From: Tsukamurella spumae
GTDB taxonomy: Bacteria; Actinomycetota; Actinomycetes; Mycobacteriales; Mycobacteriaceae
DNA: 64,000 bases
Direction: 5' to 3'
Assembly (NCBI RefSeq): GCF_012396015.1
Contig: NZ_JAAXOQ010000025.1
Span: 1 to 64,000 of the forward strand
Below are positions 29,551 to 37,736 of the stretch, piece after piece. A program made the position numbers and the translations under genes. Positions within the stretch are counted from its first letter, which is position 1, and the number at the start of each line of letters is the position of its first letter. The notes under the pieces are model-generated. The model was not told the DNA's origin. It did not search any database and saw only the letters and a program-made list of their open reading frames with translations.

Positions 29551-30221
29551 CGAGTGATGCGGTTCTCGAGCATCGTCAGGAAGGGGGCCCGACCCTTGTG
29601 ATCGCGCTCGTACGCGACGAGCGACTCGACCTCGGCCGTGGTGAGGCCGGGCAGCCGGCCGCGCAGCTGGGCGAGCGTCAGCTCGGGGTAGTCGATGCGA
29701 CGGGCGGCCGCCGGCAGATCGTCCGGTGCCTCGGCGCCGCTCTCGGTCTCCGACGGTGCCGGGGCGGGCGAGCTGTAGAGGGCGTACCGTCCGGCGCCCG
29801 AGGGGGCCTGTTCGGCCCCGGCGGACTCACCGGCGGGTTGCGCGGCGGCGACGGGTGCCGGAGCCGCGGCGGGCGCATCGTCGGGATCCGCGGCGGGGGC
29901 CGCGGGCTCGGAGGCGGGGCGGACCTCGCCGTACGCGGCCCGGGGCGGGGCCGGTAGGTCCACGTCGACGTCCTCGTCGTCGTCGAAGGTCGCCCAGGAG
30001 GCCTGCTCCTCCTCCTTGGCGGGGAAGACGGACTCGATCGCGCGATCGCCGCGGACCGCCAGATCGGCGAGGTCCTGCTGGACGGCGATGAAGGCCTGTG
30101 CGGACTTGCTGCCCAGCGTGAGCGGCGCGCTGACGGCGCCCGTCACGATCTCCTGGCCCTTCTCGGCGGCCAGCGACACGGCCCCGACGGCGACGCGGAC
30201 CACGAACGGTAAACGGCTCAT
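29547..30221 (-). CDS. Rv1109c-like, putative lipid droplet-associated protein
   Basis: A 224-residue protein in three parts: an N-terminal amphipathic/hydrophobic region (residues 1-65), a long Ala/Pro/Glu-rich low-complexity linker, and a compact C-terminal helical module ([20 protein letters not shown], then [19 protein letters not shown]) seen at the ends of several actinobacterial proteins. From memory this family, found between xseA and ispH, is annotated as lipid droplet-associated; I cannot verify binding. ATG 30221. It is the first gene of the unit with xseA and xseB. Confidence 0.7.
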   Translation of the reverse strand: MSRLPFVVRVAVGAVSLAAEKGQEIVTGAVSAPLTLGSKSAQAFIAVQQDLADLAVRGDRAIESVFPAKEEEQASWATFDDDEDVDVDLPAPPRAAYGEVRPASEPAAPAADPDDAPAAAPAPVAAAQPAGESAGAEQAPSGAGRYALYSSPAPAPSETESGAEAPDDLPAAARRIDYPELTLAQLRGRLPGLTTAEVESLVAYERDHKGRAPFLTMLENRITR

Positions 30222-30268
30222 GTGTCCAGGGTGCCTCATCGCGGCCGCGGAGTCTCCGTCAGGTGCCG

Positions 30269-30274
30269 TAGCCT
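30269..30274 (+). promoter_or_regulatory. -10 box of ispH
   Basis: TAGCCT lies 6 bases before ATG 30281. Confidence 0.5.
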
Positions 30275-30280
30275 GGGAGC

Positions 30281-31231
30281 ATGAGTTCTGGCAAGCGAGT
30301 CCTGCTGGCCGAGCCGCGCGGCTACTGCGCGGGCGTCGACCGTGCGGTGGAGACCGTCGAGAAGGCCCTGGAGAAGCACGGCGCGCCCGTGTACGTGCGC
30401 AAGGAGATCGTGCACAACCGGCACGTCGTCGAGACGCTGCAGGACAAGGGCGTCATCTTCGTGGACGAGACCGACGAGGTGCCCGAGGGCTCGCTCCTGG
30501 TGTTCTCCGCGCACGGCGTGTCGCCCGCGGTGCACGAGGGGGCGGCGCAGCGCAGCCTGCGCACCATCGACGCGACGTGCCCGCTGGTGACGAAGGTGCA
30601 CCAGGAGGCCAAGCGTTTCGCCCGCGACGACTACGACATCCTGCTGATCGGCCACGAGGGCCACGAGGAGGTCGAGGGTACGGCCGGTGAAGCGCCGCAG
30701 CACGTGCAGCTCGTCGACGGCCCGGATGCGGTTGAGAAGGTCGTCGTGCGGGACGAGGAGAAGCTGGTCTGGCTCTCGCAGACCACGCTCTCGGTCGACG
30801 AGACGATGGAGACGGTGCGTCGCCTGCGGGAGAAGTTCCCCAAGCTGCAGGACCCGCCCAGCGACGACATCTGCTACGCCACGCAGAACCGTCAGGTCGC
30901 GGTGAAGGCGATGGCCCCCGAGTGCGATCTGGTGATCGTCGTGGGCTCGCGGAACTCGTCGAACTCGGTCCGCCTGGTGGAGGTCGCGCTGCAGGCCGGC
31001 GCCCGCGCCGCGCACCTCATCGACTTCGCCCGGGAGATCGACCCGGCGTGGCTCGAGGGCGTGAACACCGTCGGCATCACCTCCGGCGCGTCGGTGCCGG
31101 AGATCCTCGTCAAGGGCGTCGTCGAATACCTCGACGGTGAGGGCTTCGAGGACGTGCAGTCCGTCACCACCGCGAACGAGACGCTGGTGTTCGCGCTGCC
31201 GCGTGAACTGCGCCCCCGCGCGAAGGCCTGA
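30281..31231 (+). CDS. ispH: 4-hydroxy-3-methylbut-2-enyl diphosphate reductase
   Basis: The last enzyme of the MEP pathway, reducing HMBPP to IPP and DMAPP with an iron-sulfur cluster. The 316-residue protein has the three cluster cysteines Cys16 ([12 protein letters not shown]), Cys100 ([11 protein letters not shown]) and Cys198 ([10 protein letters not shown]), plus VGSRNSSNS and TSGASVPE. It corresponds to lytB2 (Rv1110). It supplies substrate for the Z-prenyl synthase encoded 17 kb away. Leaderless start likely. Confidence 0.97.
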   Translation: MSSGKRVLLAEPRGYCAGVDRAVETVEKALEKHGAPVYVRKEIVHNRHVVETLQDKGVIFVDETDEVPEGSLLVFSAHGVSPAVHEGAAQRSLRTIDATCPLVTKVHQEAKRFARDDYDILLIGHEGHEEVEGTAGEAPQHVQLVDGPDAVEKVVVRDEEKLVWLSQTTLSVDETMETVRRLREKFPKLQDPPSDDICYATQNRQVAVKAMAPECDLVIVVGSRNSSNSVRLVEVALQAGARAAHLIDFAREIDPAWLEGVNTVGITSGASVPEILVKGVVEYLDGEGFEDVQSVTTANETLVFALPRELRPRAKA

Positions 31232-31251
31232 CCGGTAAGCACGTCATCGCA

Positions 31252-31273
31252 CATGCGATACAGTATCTGCATG
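31252..31273. promoter_or_regulatory. palindrome across -10 box and start codon
   Basis: CATGC-GATAC-A-GTATC-T-GCATG, a 22-base near-perfect palindrome. It contains the TACAGT -10 box (31259-31264) and ends in the ATG at 31271, so a bound protein would block transcription start directly. Confidence 0.5.
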
Positions 31274-31492
31274 AGGTACCTGACGCCCGATGACGTGCAC
31301 AACGTCGCCTTCGCCAAGCCCTCCATCGGACGCCGCGGGTACAACGAGGACCAGGTCGACAGCTTCATCGACGATGTCGAGGCGACCCTGCGCGACCTGT
31401 ACGCCCGGCTGGCTCGCTACGAGGGCACTGCCCCCGCACCGCAGGCTCCGCTCCCGGAGCGACCCGAGGATCGGGGCTTCCGCAGCTTCTGA
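31271..31492 (+). CDS. small DivIVA-domain protein
   Basis: A 73-residue protein consisting only of the N-terminal DivIVA/Wag31-type membrane-curvature module ([37 protein letters not shown], seen here in short pieces [23 protein letters not shown] and DDVEATL) plus a short proline-rich tail. DivIVA proteins mark cell poles and septa. Without the long coiled coil this may modulate a full-length DivIVA; that is inference. ATG 31271 is preceded by TACAGT at 6 bases. An earlier ATG at 31253 would add six residues. Confidence 0.8.
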   Translation: MRYLTPDDVHNVAFAKPSIGRRGYNEDQVDSFIDDVEATLRDLYARLARYEGTAPAPQAPLPERPEDRGFRSF

Positions 31493-31523
31493 GCCGGAGT
31501 CTCGCCGTCGCTGACCGAGCCGA

Positions 31524-33155
31524 TCAGTCCTTGTAGCGGTGCCGGCGGATCTGCCGAGGTGCCTCTTCGACGGGCTCGGCGAAATCGTCGCGGAAGTTCG
31601 TCTCCACGGCCCTGTCCTCGCTCTGGGGCCGGTAGCGCGGCGCCCGGTAGTGCTCGTAGCGGCCCGGGCTCGACGGTGGCTCGGCCCGTCGGGAAGGACG
31701 CTCGACGTCACGGGAGAGGCTCGGCAGATCGGGCTGGGCGGAGCGGTCACCCGAGAGGCGGGGGAGTGAGGCGAAATCGTCGCGGGGGATCCGCGGTCGC
31801 TCCCGCTCGATCCGCGGGGCGGCGGGCTCGGCGACGCCCCGGGCGCGGTCGATGTCGCGCGCCTCACGCCGGTAGTCGCGGGAATCGGCACGTGCTGCGG
31901 CGCGGTGCGGTCCCGACGGTGCGTCCGGCCGTGGCGCCTCGGGGACGCCGCGCCACCGGGGCTGCGGGTCGAGGGAACGCCGATCGCCGTCGCGGCGCAG
32001 CTCCCGGGAGTCGTGCGGGCCGGGCCGCGGGCGGTCGCCCTGGGCGACGGCGGGCCGGGGTCGGGCCCCGCGCGGCAGGTCGCGACGGTCCGCGTCGACG
32101 GGGCGCCGCCGCATGGGCTCGGGCCGACGGATCGGCGCGGAGTCGGGACGCACCACGTGATTGATCTGGGTGGCGGGCGCGCCGGCATCGCGCGCGGCGA
32201 TCTCCTCGCGCCGGGTGCGCTCGCGGCGCAGGTCCTCGCGCCGGACGCCCTCGCGGCGGGGAGCCTCGCGGCGCACGTCGTCGCGCCGGACCTCGTCGCG
32301 CCGGACCTCGTCACGTCGGGCCTCATCGCGCCGGGCGGCGGAGCTGCGGCCACGTGCCGCGGACTCGGTGGCCGCGGTCTCCGGGCGCTCACGGCGCTCC
32401 GCACGGTCCCGGACGGCACGGCTGGACCGGTGCGATGAGCCGCGCTGATGGCGTTCGGACCGCGCGGCACCGTCGGCGACGAGGGCAGCCGCGCCCGCCG
32501 CTGCGGGGGCGGCGGCCGGACCGGGACGCAGCCGGGTGAACGCCGCACGGAGTCGTTCGCCGAGGGTGGGACCGGACGCCTCGGCCAGCTGCTTCGCCGC
32601 GCCGGACCGCGTGGTGGTGCCGGACTTCGCGGTGGCACCGTCGGCCGTGGCGGTCGACGAGGCCCGCCGCGCGCCGGCCCTCGAGTCGCTCTTCGAACCC
32701 ACGCGCTGCACGCTGCGCGCGGTCGAGGTGAGCCGCCGATACACCATGAACCGGGCACCGCCGATCGCGATGACGACCACCGAGATCCAGAACATCCACG
32801 GGAAGAGTGCGATGAGCGGGAAGAGGACGTCCGTGAGGATCTTGCTGGTGCTGCGGGGACTGGGGAGGGAGAACCACTTGTACACCGGGATCGCGGTGGC
32901 GATCACCAACGGTGGTTGCACGATCGCGGTGAACAGTGCGCGATTGCGCACGGCGAGCACCGCGACGATAGCCCCGACCGCCATCGCGAGGACCCCGGCG
33001 TTGACCCCGGTGTACTCGCCCGCCGCAAGGGCGCCGACCCCGGTGAACACCAGCAGGGTCAGGACAGCACCCCACCAGGGCAGTCCGGGGACGGTCGCGA
33101 GCACGGATCGCTCGTCGACCGGCACCTGGGAGCGGGACGGTTGGAACTTCGACAC
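31524..33155 (-). CDS. DUF6542 membrane protein with charged repeat tail (Rv1111c-like)
   Basis: A 543-residue protein. The first 140 residues hold about four membrane spans (the DUF6542-type domain). The remaining 400 are an Arg/Asp/Glu/Pro/Ala-rich disordered tail, including about nine tandem copies of a five-residue RR(D/E)-x-x unit (RRDEARRDEVRRDEV and so on). It matches Rv1111c in position between ispH and ychF. The tail could bind acidic partners or nucleic acid; function unknown. GTG 33155 lies 7 bases after a minus-strand TACGGT. Confidence 0.75.
   Translation of the reverse strand: MSKFQPSRSQVPVDERSVLATVPGLPWWGAVLTLLVFTGVGALAAGEYTGVNAGVLAMAVGAIVAVLAVRNRALFTAIVQPPLVIATAIPVYKWFSLPSPRSTSKILTDVLFPLIALFPWMFWISVVVIAIGGARFMVYRRLTSTARSVQRVGSKSDSRAGARRASSTATADGATAKSGTTTRSGAAKQLAEASGPTLGERLRAAFTRLRPGPAAAPAAAGAAALVADGAARSERHQRGSSHRSSRAVRDRAERRERPETAATESAARGRSSAARRDEARRDEVRRDEVRRDDVRREAPRREGVRREDLRRERTRREEIAARDAGAPATQINHVVRPDSAPIRRPEPMRRRPVDADRRDLPRGARPRPAVAQGDRPRPGPHDSRELRRDGDRRSLDPQPRWRGVPEAPRPDAPSGPHRAAARADSRDYRREARDIDRARGVAEPAAPRIERERPRIPRDDFASLPRLSGDRSAQPDLPSLSRDVERPSRRAEPPSSPGRYEHYRAPRYRPQSEDRAVETNFRDDFAEPVEEAPRQIRRHRYKD
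32199..32335 (-). repeat. in-frame 15-base tandem repeats
   Basis: About nine diverged copies of a 15-base unit like TCGCGCCGGACCTCG encode the RR(D/E)-x-x pentapeptides of the DUF6542 protein. Copies nearest 32280-32310 are almost identical, so the array likely varies in length between strains. Confidence 0.75.
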
Positions 33156-33172
33156 AAGGTGAACCGTACCGG

Positions 33173-34258
33173 TTAAGGCTGTGAGAACCGAGAATCCGAC
33201 CCGGTGGGGACCGTTCGCGGCGTGAGCGTGAGCTCCAATGGCTCCTCGCGCGCGCCGTCCGGCATGGATGCCAGATCGGACAGCCGGCGCGCCGTGACGC
33301 CGACGCGCGCGTTGTACGACCCGACGGTGGCGTTGAACGCCTCGACCGTTCTACCCAGGGCGGACCCGAGCACGGAGAAGTGATTGTTCAAAATGTCGAA
33401 TCGTTCGTTCAGCTCGCGACCGAGTGCCTGGATCCGGCCGGCGTCCTCGCCGAGGGCGTGCTGCCGCCACGCGAGCGCGACCGCCCGCAACATCGCGACG
33501 AGCGTGGTGGGTGTGGCGAGCACCACATTCCGATCGAGCGCGAACTCCAGGAGGTCGGGGTCGGCCTGCAATGCCGCATCGAGGAAGGCCTCCGCGGGCA
33601 CGAACATCACCACGAGCTCCGGCGAGCCCACGGCCTCCCAGTACCGCTTGCCCGACAGCTGCACGACATGGGAGCGGAACCGGCGGGCGTGGTCGGACAG
33701 GAGCGCCGCGTGTTCCGACGGCGGCGCCTCGAGCAACTGGAGGTACGCATCGAGCGGCACCTTCGCGTCCACCGCCAGATTCCGGCCGCCGGCCAGGTGC
33801 ACCACGAGATCCGGCCGGACGCGCGCCTCGCCCACCGTGGCCCCGTACTGGGTGGAGAAGTCGCAGTGCCTGCTGAGCCCCGCCAGTTCGACGACCCGCT
33901 CGAGCTGGAGCTCACCCCAGCGGCCACGCACGGTGGACGACTTCATCGCCGACCGCAGGGTCGCGGTCTCGGCGCGCAGCGCCTCGCTGGTGCGGGCGAC
34001 GGTGCCGATCTGTTCCCGCAGTCCCGCGAACGCGGCCACGCGGCTGCGCTCGGCGACGGCGAACTCGTGTCCCAGCGCGTCGAGGGTCTGCCGTAGCGGC
34101 GCCAACAGCGCGTTGACGGGCCCGGCGAGGGCGTCCGGCGCGGGGGCGGCATCGCCGGGCGAGCCGAGCCGGGTGGACGCGACCCTGGCGAGGATCACTC
34201 CGACGGCGACGCCGACCACCAGCGCGAGCAGCGCGACGATCAGGTGCGAGAGGTCCAT
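33173..34258 (-). CDS. rmuC: RmuC-family DNA recombination protein
   Basis: A 361-residue protein: an N-terminal membrane anchor (about 4-25), a helical stretch with SEALRAETATLRSAMKSS, then the RmuC nuclease-like core with RGRWGELQLERVVELAGL, RPDLVVHLAGGRNLAVDAKVPL and PAEAFLDAAL. The DAKVPL lysine region resembles PD-(D/E)xK nucleases. E. coli RmuC limits inversion at short repeats. The protein is shorter than many RmuC proteins, which have longer coiled coils. ATG 34258 is chosen because the anchor starts there. Confidence 0.88.
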   Translation of the reverse strand: MDLSHLIVALLALVVGVAVGVILARVASTRLGSPGDAAPAPDALAGPVNALLAPLRQTLDALGHEFAVAERSRVAAFAGLREQIGTVARTSEALRAETATLRSAMKSSTVRGRWGELQLERVVELAGLSRHCDFSTQYGATVGEARVRPDLVVHLAGGRNLAVDAKVPLDAYLQLLEAPPSEHAALLSDHARRFRSHVVQLSGKRYWEAVGSPELVVMFVPAEAFLDAALQADPDLLEFALDRNVVLATPTTLVAMLRAVALAWRQHALGEDAGRIQALGRELNERFDILNNHFSVLGSALGRTVEAFNATVGSYNARVGVTARRLSDLASMPDGAREEPLELTLTPRTVPTGSDSRFSQP

Positions 34259-34292
34259 GCCGACAGCATGGACGAACCCCCTGACAAGTTCG

Positions 34293-35495
34293 TCAGGCCG
34301 CGTCGGCGGCGGGCTCCTCATCGGCGGGTTCGGGCGCCGACTTGCGCCGGAGCCGGTCCCGGAGACTCGGCTTGGCCGGCTCGTCGTCGGGGGGAGGTGT
34401 CTCGCCCGTCTGCTCGTCGATCAGCTCGCCGAGGTAGCGGAACAGCACGGCGACGGCCGCCGCGACGGGGACCGCCAGGAACGCGCCGATGATGCCGAAC
34501 CGCGTGCTGCCGAACGCGATGGCCAGCAGCACGACCGCCGGGTGCAACTGCATGGAGCGGGACTGCAGGATCGGCGAGAGCACGTTGCCCTCGAGCTGCT
34601 GGACCGCGACGACCACCGCCAGCACGGCCAGTGCGGTGCCGAGGCCGTTGGTCACCAGCGCGACGATCACCGCGAGCGCGCCCGCGACGAACGCGCCGAC
34701 GATCGGAACGAATCCGCCGAGGAAGGTGATCACCGCGAGGGCCCCGGCGAGCGGCACCTGCAGCAGCACCAGGCCGAGGCCGATGAACAGCGCATCGATC
34801 AGGCTGACCAGCGCCTGTGTGCGGATGAACCCGCCCAGCGTGCCCCACACGCGGGTGAGCAGCTCCGCGAAGTGCTCGGCGAGCGGAGTGCCCGTGTGGC
34901 GCCGCAGCCACGGCATGAACTTGTCGCCGTCCTTGAGGAGGAAGAAGGTGAGCATCGCCACCATGACCAGCGTGACGACGAACGACCCAGCGGCACTCAC
35001 GCCGGTGAACACGCCCGAGGCGATGCTCTCGGCGCTCTCCTGCAGCTTCTTGGTGATCGACGCGACGAACTTGCTGATCTGCTCGTCCTGCAGGTTCAGC
35101 GGCGGACCCTGCGCCCACTTCTGCACCTTGCCCACGCCCTCGACCGCCTTGTCGGCGATCTCCTTGGACTGCCCGCCGATCGACGGGGCGATGAGCCCGA
35201 TCACGCCGGCCAGCAGGCCGAGCGAGATCAGGAGCGTCACCGCCGTGGCCAGCGCGGGCGGCAGCCCCTTGTCGCGGAGCCAGCGGACGGGCGGCCACAA
35301 CACGGTGCACAGCAGGATCGCCAGCAGTACGGGCAGCAGGACCGACCAGAACTCGGCGAGCACCCAGGTCACCACGTACAGCATCGCCGCGATGGCGACG
35401 ATCCGGAGACTCCACAGCGCCAGCCACGTACCCGCGGCGCCGTACACCTCGCTGCGGGTCCGCTTGCCCGGCGGGTTCGTCATCTCATCGCTCAC
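34293..35495 (-). CDS. AI-2E family transporter
   Basis: A 400-residue membrane protein of the AI-2E/PerM family: about eight spans, the long extracellular segment between spans 3 and 4, and the family block FLGGFVPIVGAFVAGALAVIVAL. Family members export varied small molecules or act as sodium/proton antiporters; no cargo can be named. A charged C-terminal tail follows. GTG 35495 overlaps the ogt stop (GTGA) and also lies 6 bases after a minus-strand TACGAT, so it may be read through from the repair genes or from its own start. Confidence 0.85.
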   Translation of the reverse strand: MSDEMTNPPGKRTRSEVYGAAGTWLALWSLRIVAIAAMLYVVTWVLAEFWSVLLPVLLAILLCTVLWPPVRWLRDKGLPPALATAVTLLISLGLLAGVIGLIAPSIGGQSKEIADKAVEGVGKVQKWAQGPPLNLQDEQISKFVASITKKLQESAESIASGVFTGVSAAGSFVVTLVMVAMLTFFLLKDGDKFMPWLRRHTGTPLAEHFAELLTRVWGTLGGFIRTQALVSLIDALFIGLGLVLLQVPLAGALAVITFLGGFVPIVGAFVAGALAVIVALVTNGLGTALAVLAVVVAVQQLEGNVLSPILQSRSMQLHPAVVLLAIAFGSTRFGIIGAFLAVPVAAAVAVLFRYLGELIDEQTGETPPPDDEPAKPSLRDRLRRKSAPEPADEEPAADAA

Positions 35496-36001
35496 GTCGC
35501 GATCGTATGTGCCTCGTGCGTCAACAGCCACTCCTTGACCGCGATTCCCCACCGGAAGCCGCCGAGCGAGCCGTCCAGGCGCAGGACCCGGTGGCAGGGC
35601 ACGAACAGCGCCGCGGCGTTGCGGGCGCAGGCCATCGCCGCGGCCCGCACGGCCGCGGGCCGTCCGGACAGATCGGCGTACTCCGTGTAGGTCACGGTCC
35701 TGCCGGGTTCGACGGTGCGCAGCACGTCCCAGGCGTGCTCGACGAAGGCGCCCGAGCGCTGGCGGACGACGATGTCGTCGATCGCGGTGACCTCGCCGGC
35801 GTGGAAGGCCGCGACGGCGCGGGTCACCGCGCCGAGGTCGGCGCGCTCCTCGACGGCCGGGGGCCGCAACGCGGAGTGGATGACGGGGAGAAGGGTCGAG
35901 AGGTCGGCGGTCCAGCCGGAGGCGAGGACGGCACCGTCGACGTCGACGACGGTGGTGAACGGCCCGATGGGGGTCTCGGTGGTCGAGCTGTATGCGGTCA
36001 C
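35492..36001 (-). CDS. ogt: O6-alkylguanine-DNA alkyltransferase
   Basis: A suicide repair protein that moves alkyl groups from O6-guanine to a cysteine. The 169-residue protein has the active site PCHRVL (Cys136), the preceding helix AVRAAAMACARN, and GGFRWG/VKEWLL after it. Start GTG 36001 overlaps the stop of the AlkA gene (GTGA), so the two are one adaptive-response operon as in M. tuberculosis Rv1317c-Rv1316c. Confidence 0.95.
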   Translation of the reverse strand: MTAYSSTTETPIGPFTTVVDVDGAVLASGWTADLSTLLPVIHSALRPPAVEERADLGAVTRAVAAFHAGEVTAIDDIVVRQRSGAFVEHAWDVLRTVEPGRTVTYTEYADLSGRPAAVRAAAMACARNAAALFVPCHRVLRLDGSLGGFRWGIAVKEWLLTHEAHTIAT

Positions 36002-37467
36002 GGGGTGATCCTCCGGTCGGTGGTGAGGGCGTGGTTCCACAGGTGCAGGGAGACGTAACTGCCCCAGGGGCTCCAGCGATTGGTGGTGATGTCGAGGTCG
36101 AGGTGCTGCGCGCCCTTGGCGACCACGAGGTCGGACGCGAGCAGTGTGTCGGGGTCGGCGAGCAGGCGCATCGCGACGTAGTCGGCGGTCCACGGGCCGA
36201 TCCCCTTGAGGCGGAGCAGTTCCGCGCGGGCCTCGGCGCGGGGCATGCCGGGGTGCAGTCGGAGTCGCCCGTCCGCGAGTTCCGCCGCGACCCCGACGAT
36301 CGCGGCGATCCGCGCCCTCGGTCCGGTGAGAACGTCGGCGCCGTGGGCGGCGACCGCGGCCGGGGTGGGGAAGGCCCGCGTGACTCGACCCGAGGGATCG
36401 TCCACCTCCGCGCCCAGCGCGTCGACGAGCCGCGCCTGATGGGTCGCCGCCGCCGCGATGGATATCTGCTGCCCGATCATGGTGCGTAGCAGCAGCTCCG
36501 CCGGGTCGACGCAGCCGAACAGCCGGATGCCCGGCGTGGCCGCGACGAGTGGCGCGAGTCGTGGATCGGCCGCGAGGGCCTCGTCCACGGCCACCGGATC
36601 CGCGTCCAGGTCCAGCAGGTGCCGCAGCCGGGCGACCGCCGCGCCGAGGTCGCTCATCGTGGCGAGGGAAAGGGTGGTACGGACGTACCCGTCCGCTGCG
36701 GTACTCAGGTCGACGGTGGCGATTCCGTTCCCGCCCGGCAGGTTCAGGACCCGGGTGTAGCGGTCACCGTCGGCGTGCTCGAGGCCCGCAACCGCGTGCG
36801 CGGTGAGGAACCACCGCACCCACCCGGTGGCGTAGGGCCCGCGCAGCGCGAGGCGGAGGGTGAGTTCGCCTGTGGCGCCGGCCCGGTCGGGGCTCCGGTG
36901 GGCACGCAGCTGCGACGGCGTGCGGGCGAAGACCTCGCGGACGGTGTCGTTGAACTGCCGGATGGAGGTGAATCCCGCGGCGTAGGCGATGTCCGAGAAG
37001 GGCATCGAGGTGCTCGTGATGAGGATCCGCGCCGTGGTCGCGCGGTGGGCGCGTGCCAGGGCGAGGGGGCCGGCGCCGAGCTCCGCGGTGAGGACGCGGG
37101 TGAGCTGTCGCTGGCTGTACCCCAGTCGCTCCGCGAGGCCTGACACGCCGGTGCGGTCGACGACACCGTCGGCGATCAGGCGCATGGCCCGCGCCGCGAG
37201 GTCGGACTCGAGGTTCCACCGGGGCGAGCCGGGCACGGCGTCGGGGAGGCACCGTCGGCACGCCCGGTACCCGGCCGCCTGCGCGGCGGCGGCCGTGATG
37301 TGGAAGCTCACGTTCTGCGGCTTCGGGGTCGTGGCGGGGCAGGACGGCCGGCAGTAGATGCCGGTGGTCGCGACGGCGGTGTAGAACTGCCCGTCGAACC
37401 GCGCGTCCCGGCCGGCGATCGCCCGGTAGCACCGGTCGAAGTCGAGGAGGGCTGATCCGTTGGTCAC
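35998..37467 (-). CDS. alkA: Ada-like sensor fused to AlkA DNA glycosylase
   Basis: A 489-residue three-part repair regulator. An N-terminal Ada zinc domain has Cys39, Cys43, Cys70 and Cys73 (one of which takes methyl from phosphotriesters). An AraC-type helix-turn-helix pair follows (LAERLGYSQRQLTRVL and DIAYAAGFTSIRQFNDTV). The last part is a 3-methyladenine DNA glycosylase with helix-hairpin-helix LKGIGPWTADYVAMR and a nearby Asp. By family knowledge it senses methylation, activates its own operon and excises alkylated bases. GTG 37467 start. ogt follows with a 4-base overlap. Confidence 0.95.
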   Translation of the reverse strand: MTNGSALLDFDRCYRAIAGRDARFDGQFYTAVATTGIYCRPSCPATTPKPQNVSFHITAAAAQAAGYRACRRCLPDAVPGSPRWNLESDLAARAMRLIADGVVDRTGVSGLAERLGYSQRQLTRVLTAELGAGPLALARAHRATTARILITSTSMPFSDIAYAAGFTSIRQFNDTVREVFARTPSQLRAHRSPDRAGATGELTLRLALRGPYATGWVRWFLTAHAVAGLEHADGDRYTRVLNLPGGNGIATVDLSTAADGYVRTTLSLATMSDLGAAVARLRHLLDLDADPVAVDEALAADPRLAPLVAATPGIRLFGCVDPAELLLRTMIGQQISIAAAATHQARLVDALGAEVDDPSGRVTRAFPTPAAVAAHGADVLTGPRARIAAIVGVAAELADGRLRLHPGMPRAEARAELLRLKGIGPWTADYVAMRLLADPDTLLASDLVVAKGAQHLDLDITTNRWSPWGSYVSLHLWNHALTTDRRITP

Positions 37468-37535
37468 GCCCTCGACTCTCGCACCGCCGGGGCGATCCCG
37501 CTAGCGGGTTTCGGACACGGTCGTCGGTGCGCCGG

Positions 37536-37736
37536 TCAGCAGCAGCGGACCTGGACGGTCGCGCCGTCGTGGCGCGCCTTCCAGTACTCCCGCTCGGTCA
37601 TGACCGGCTCGTCCGGATGGGTGGCCCGACGGTGCGCGACGTACCGCTGGTAGTGGTTGTCGCCCATCACCGACCCCACGTACCAGCGGATCGTCTTCAG
37701 TGCCCGGATGATCGGGTCACGCCCAGTTCGTCCCAT
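37536..37736 (-). CDS. ybdD: YbdD/YjiX family small protein
   Basis: A 66-residue protein of the DUF466 family (WYVGSVMGDNHYQRYVAHRR, then EREYWKARHD, ending in two cysteines). It is the usual small partner encoded after CstA/BtsT carbon-starvation transporters and is thought to be needed for their pyruvate uptake. ATG 37736 lies inside the 3' end of cstA, a 40-base overlap in another frame, so the two are tightly coupled. Confidence 0.9.
   Translation of the reverse strand: MGRTGRDPIIRALKTIRWYVGSVMGDNHYQRYVAHRRATHPDEPVMTEREYWKARHDGATVQVRCC

Noticed and set aside
32199-32335. Regular repeats considered as a CRISPR array
   Set aside because: Units are 15 bases with no spacers, lie inside a coding frame and encode pentapeptide repeats.
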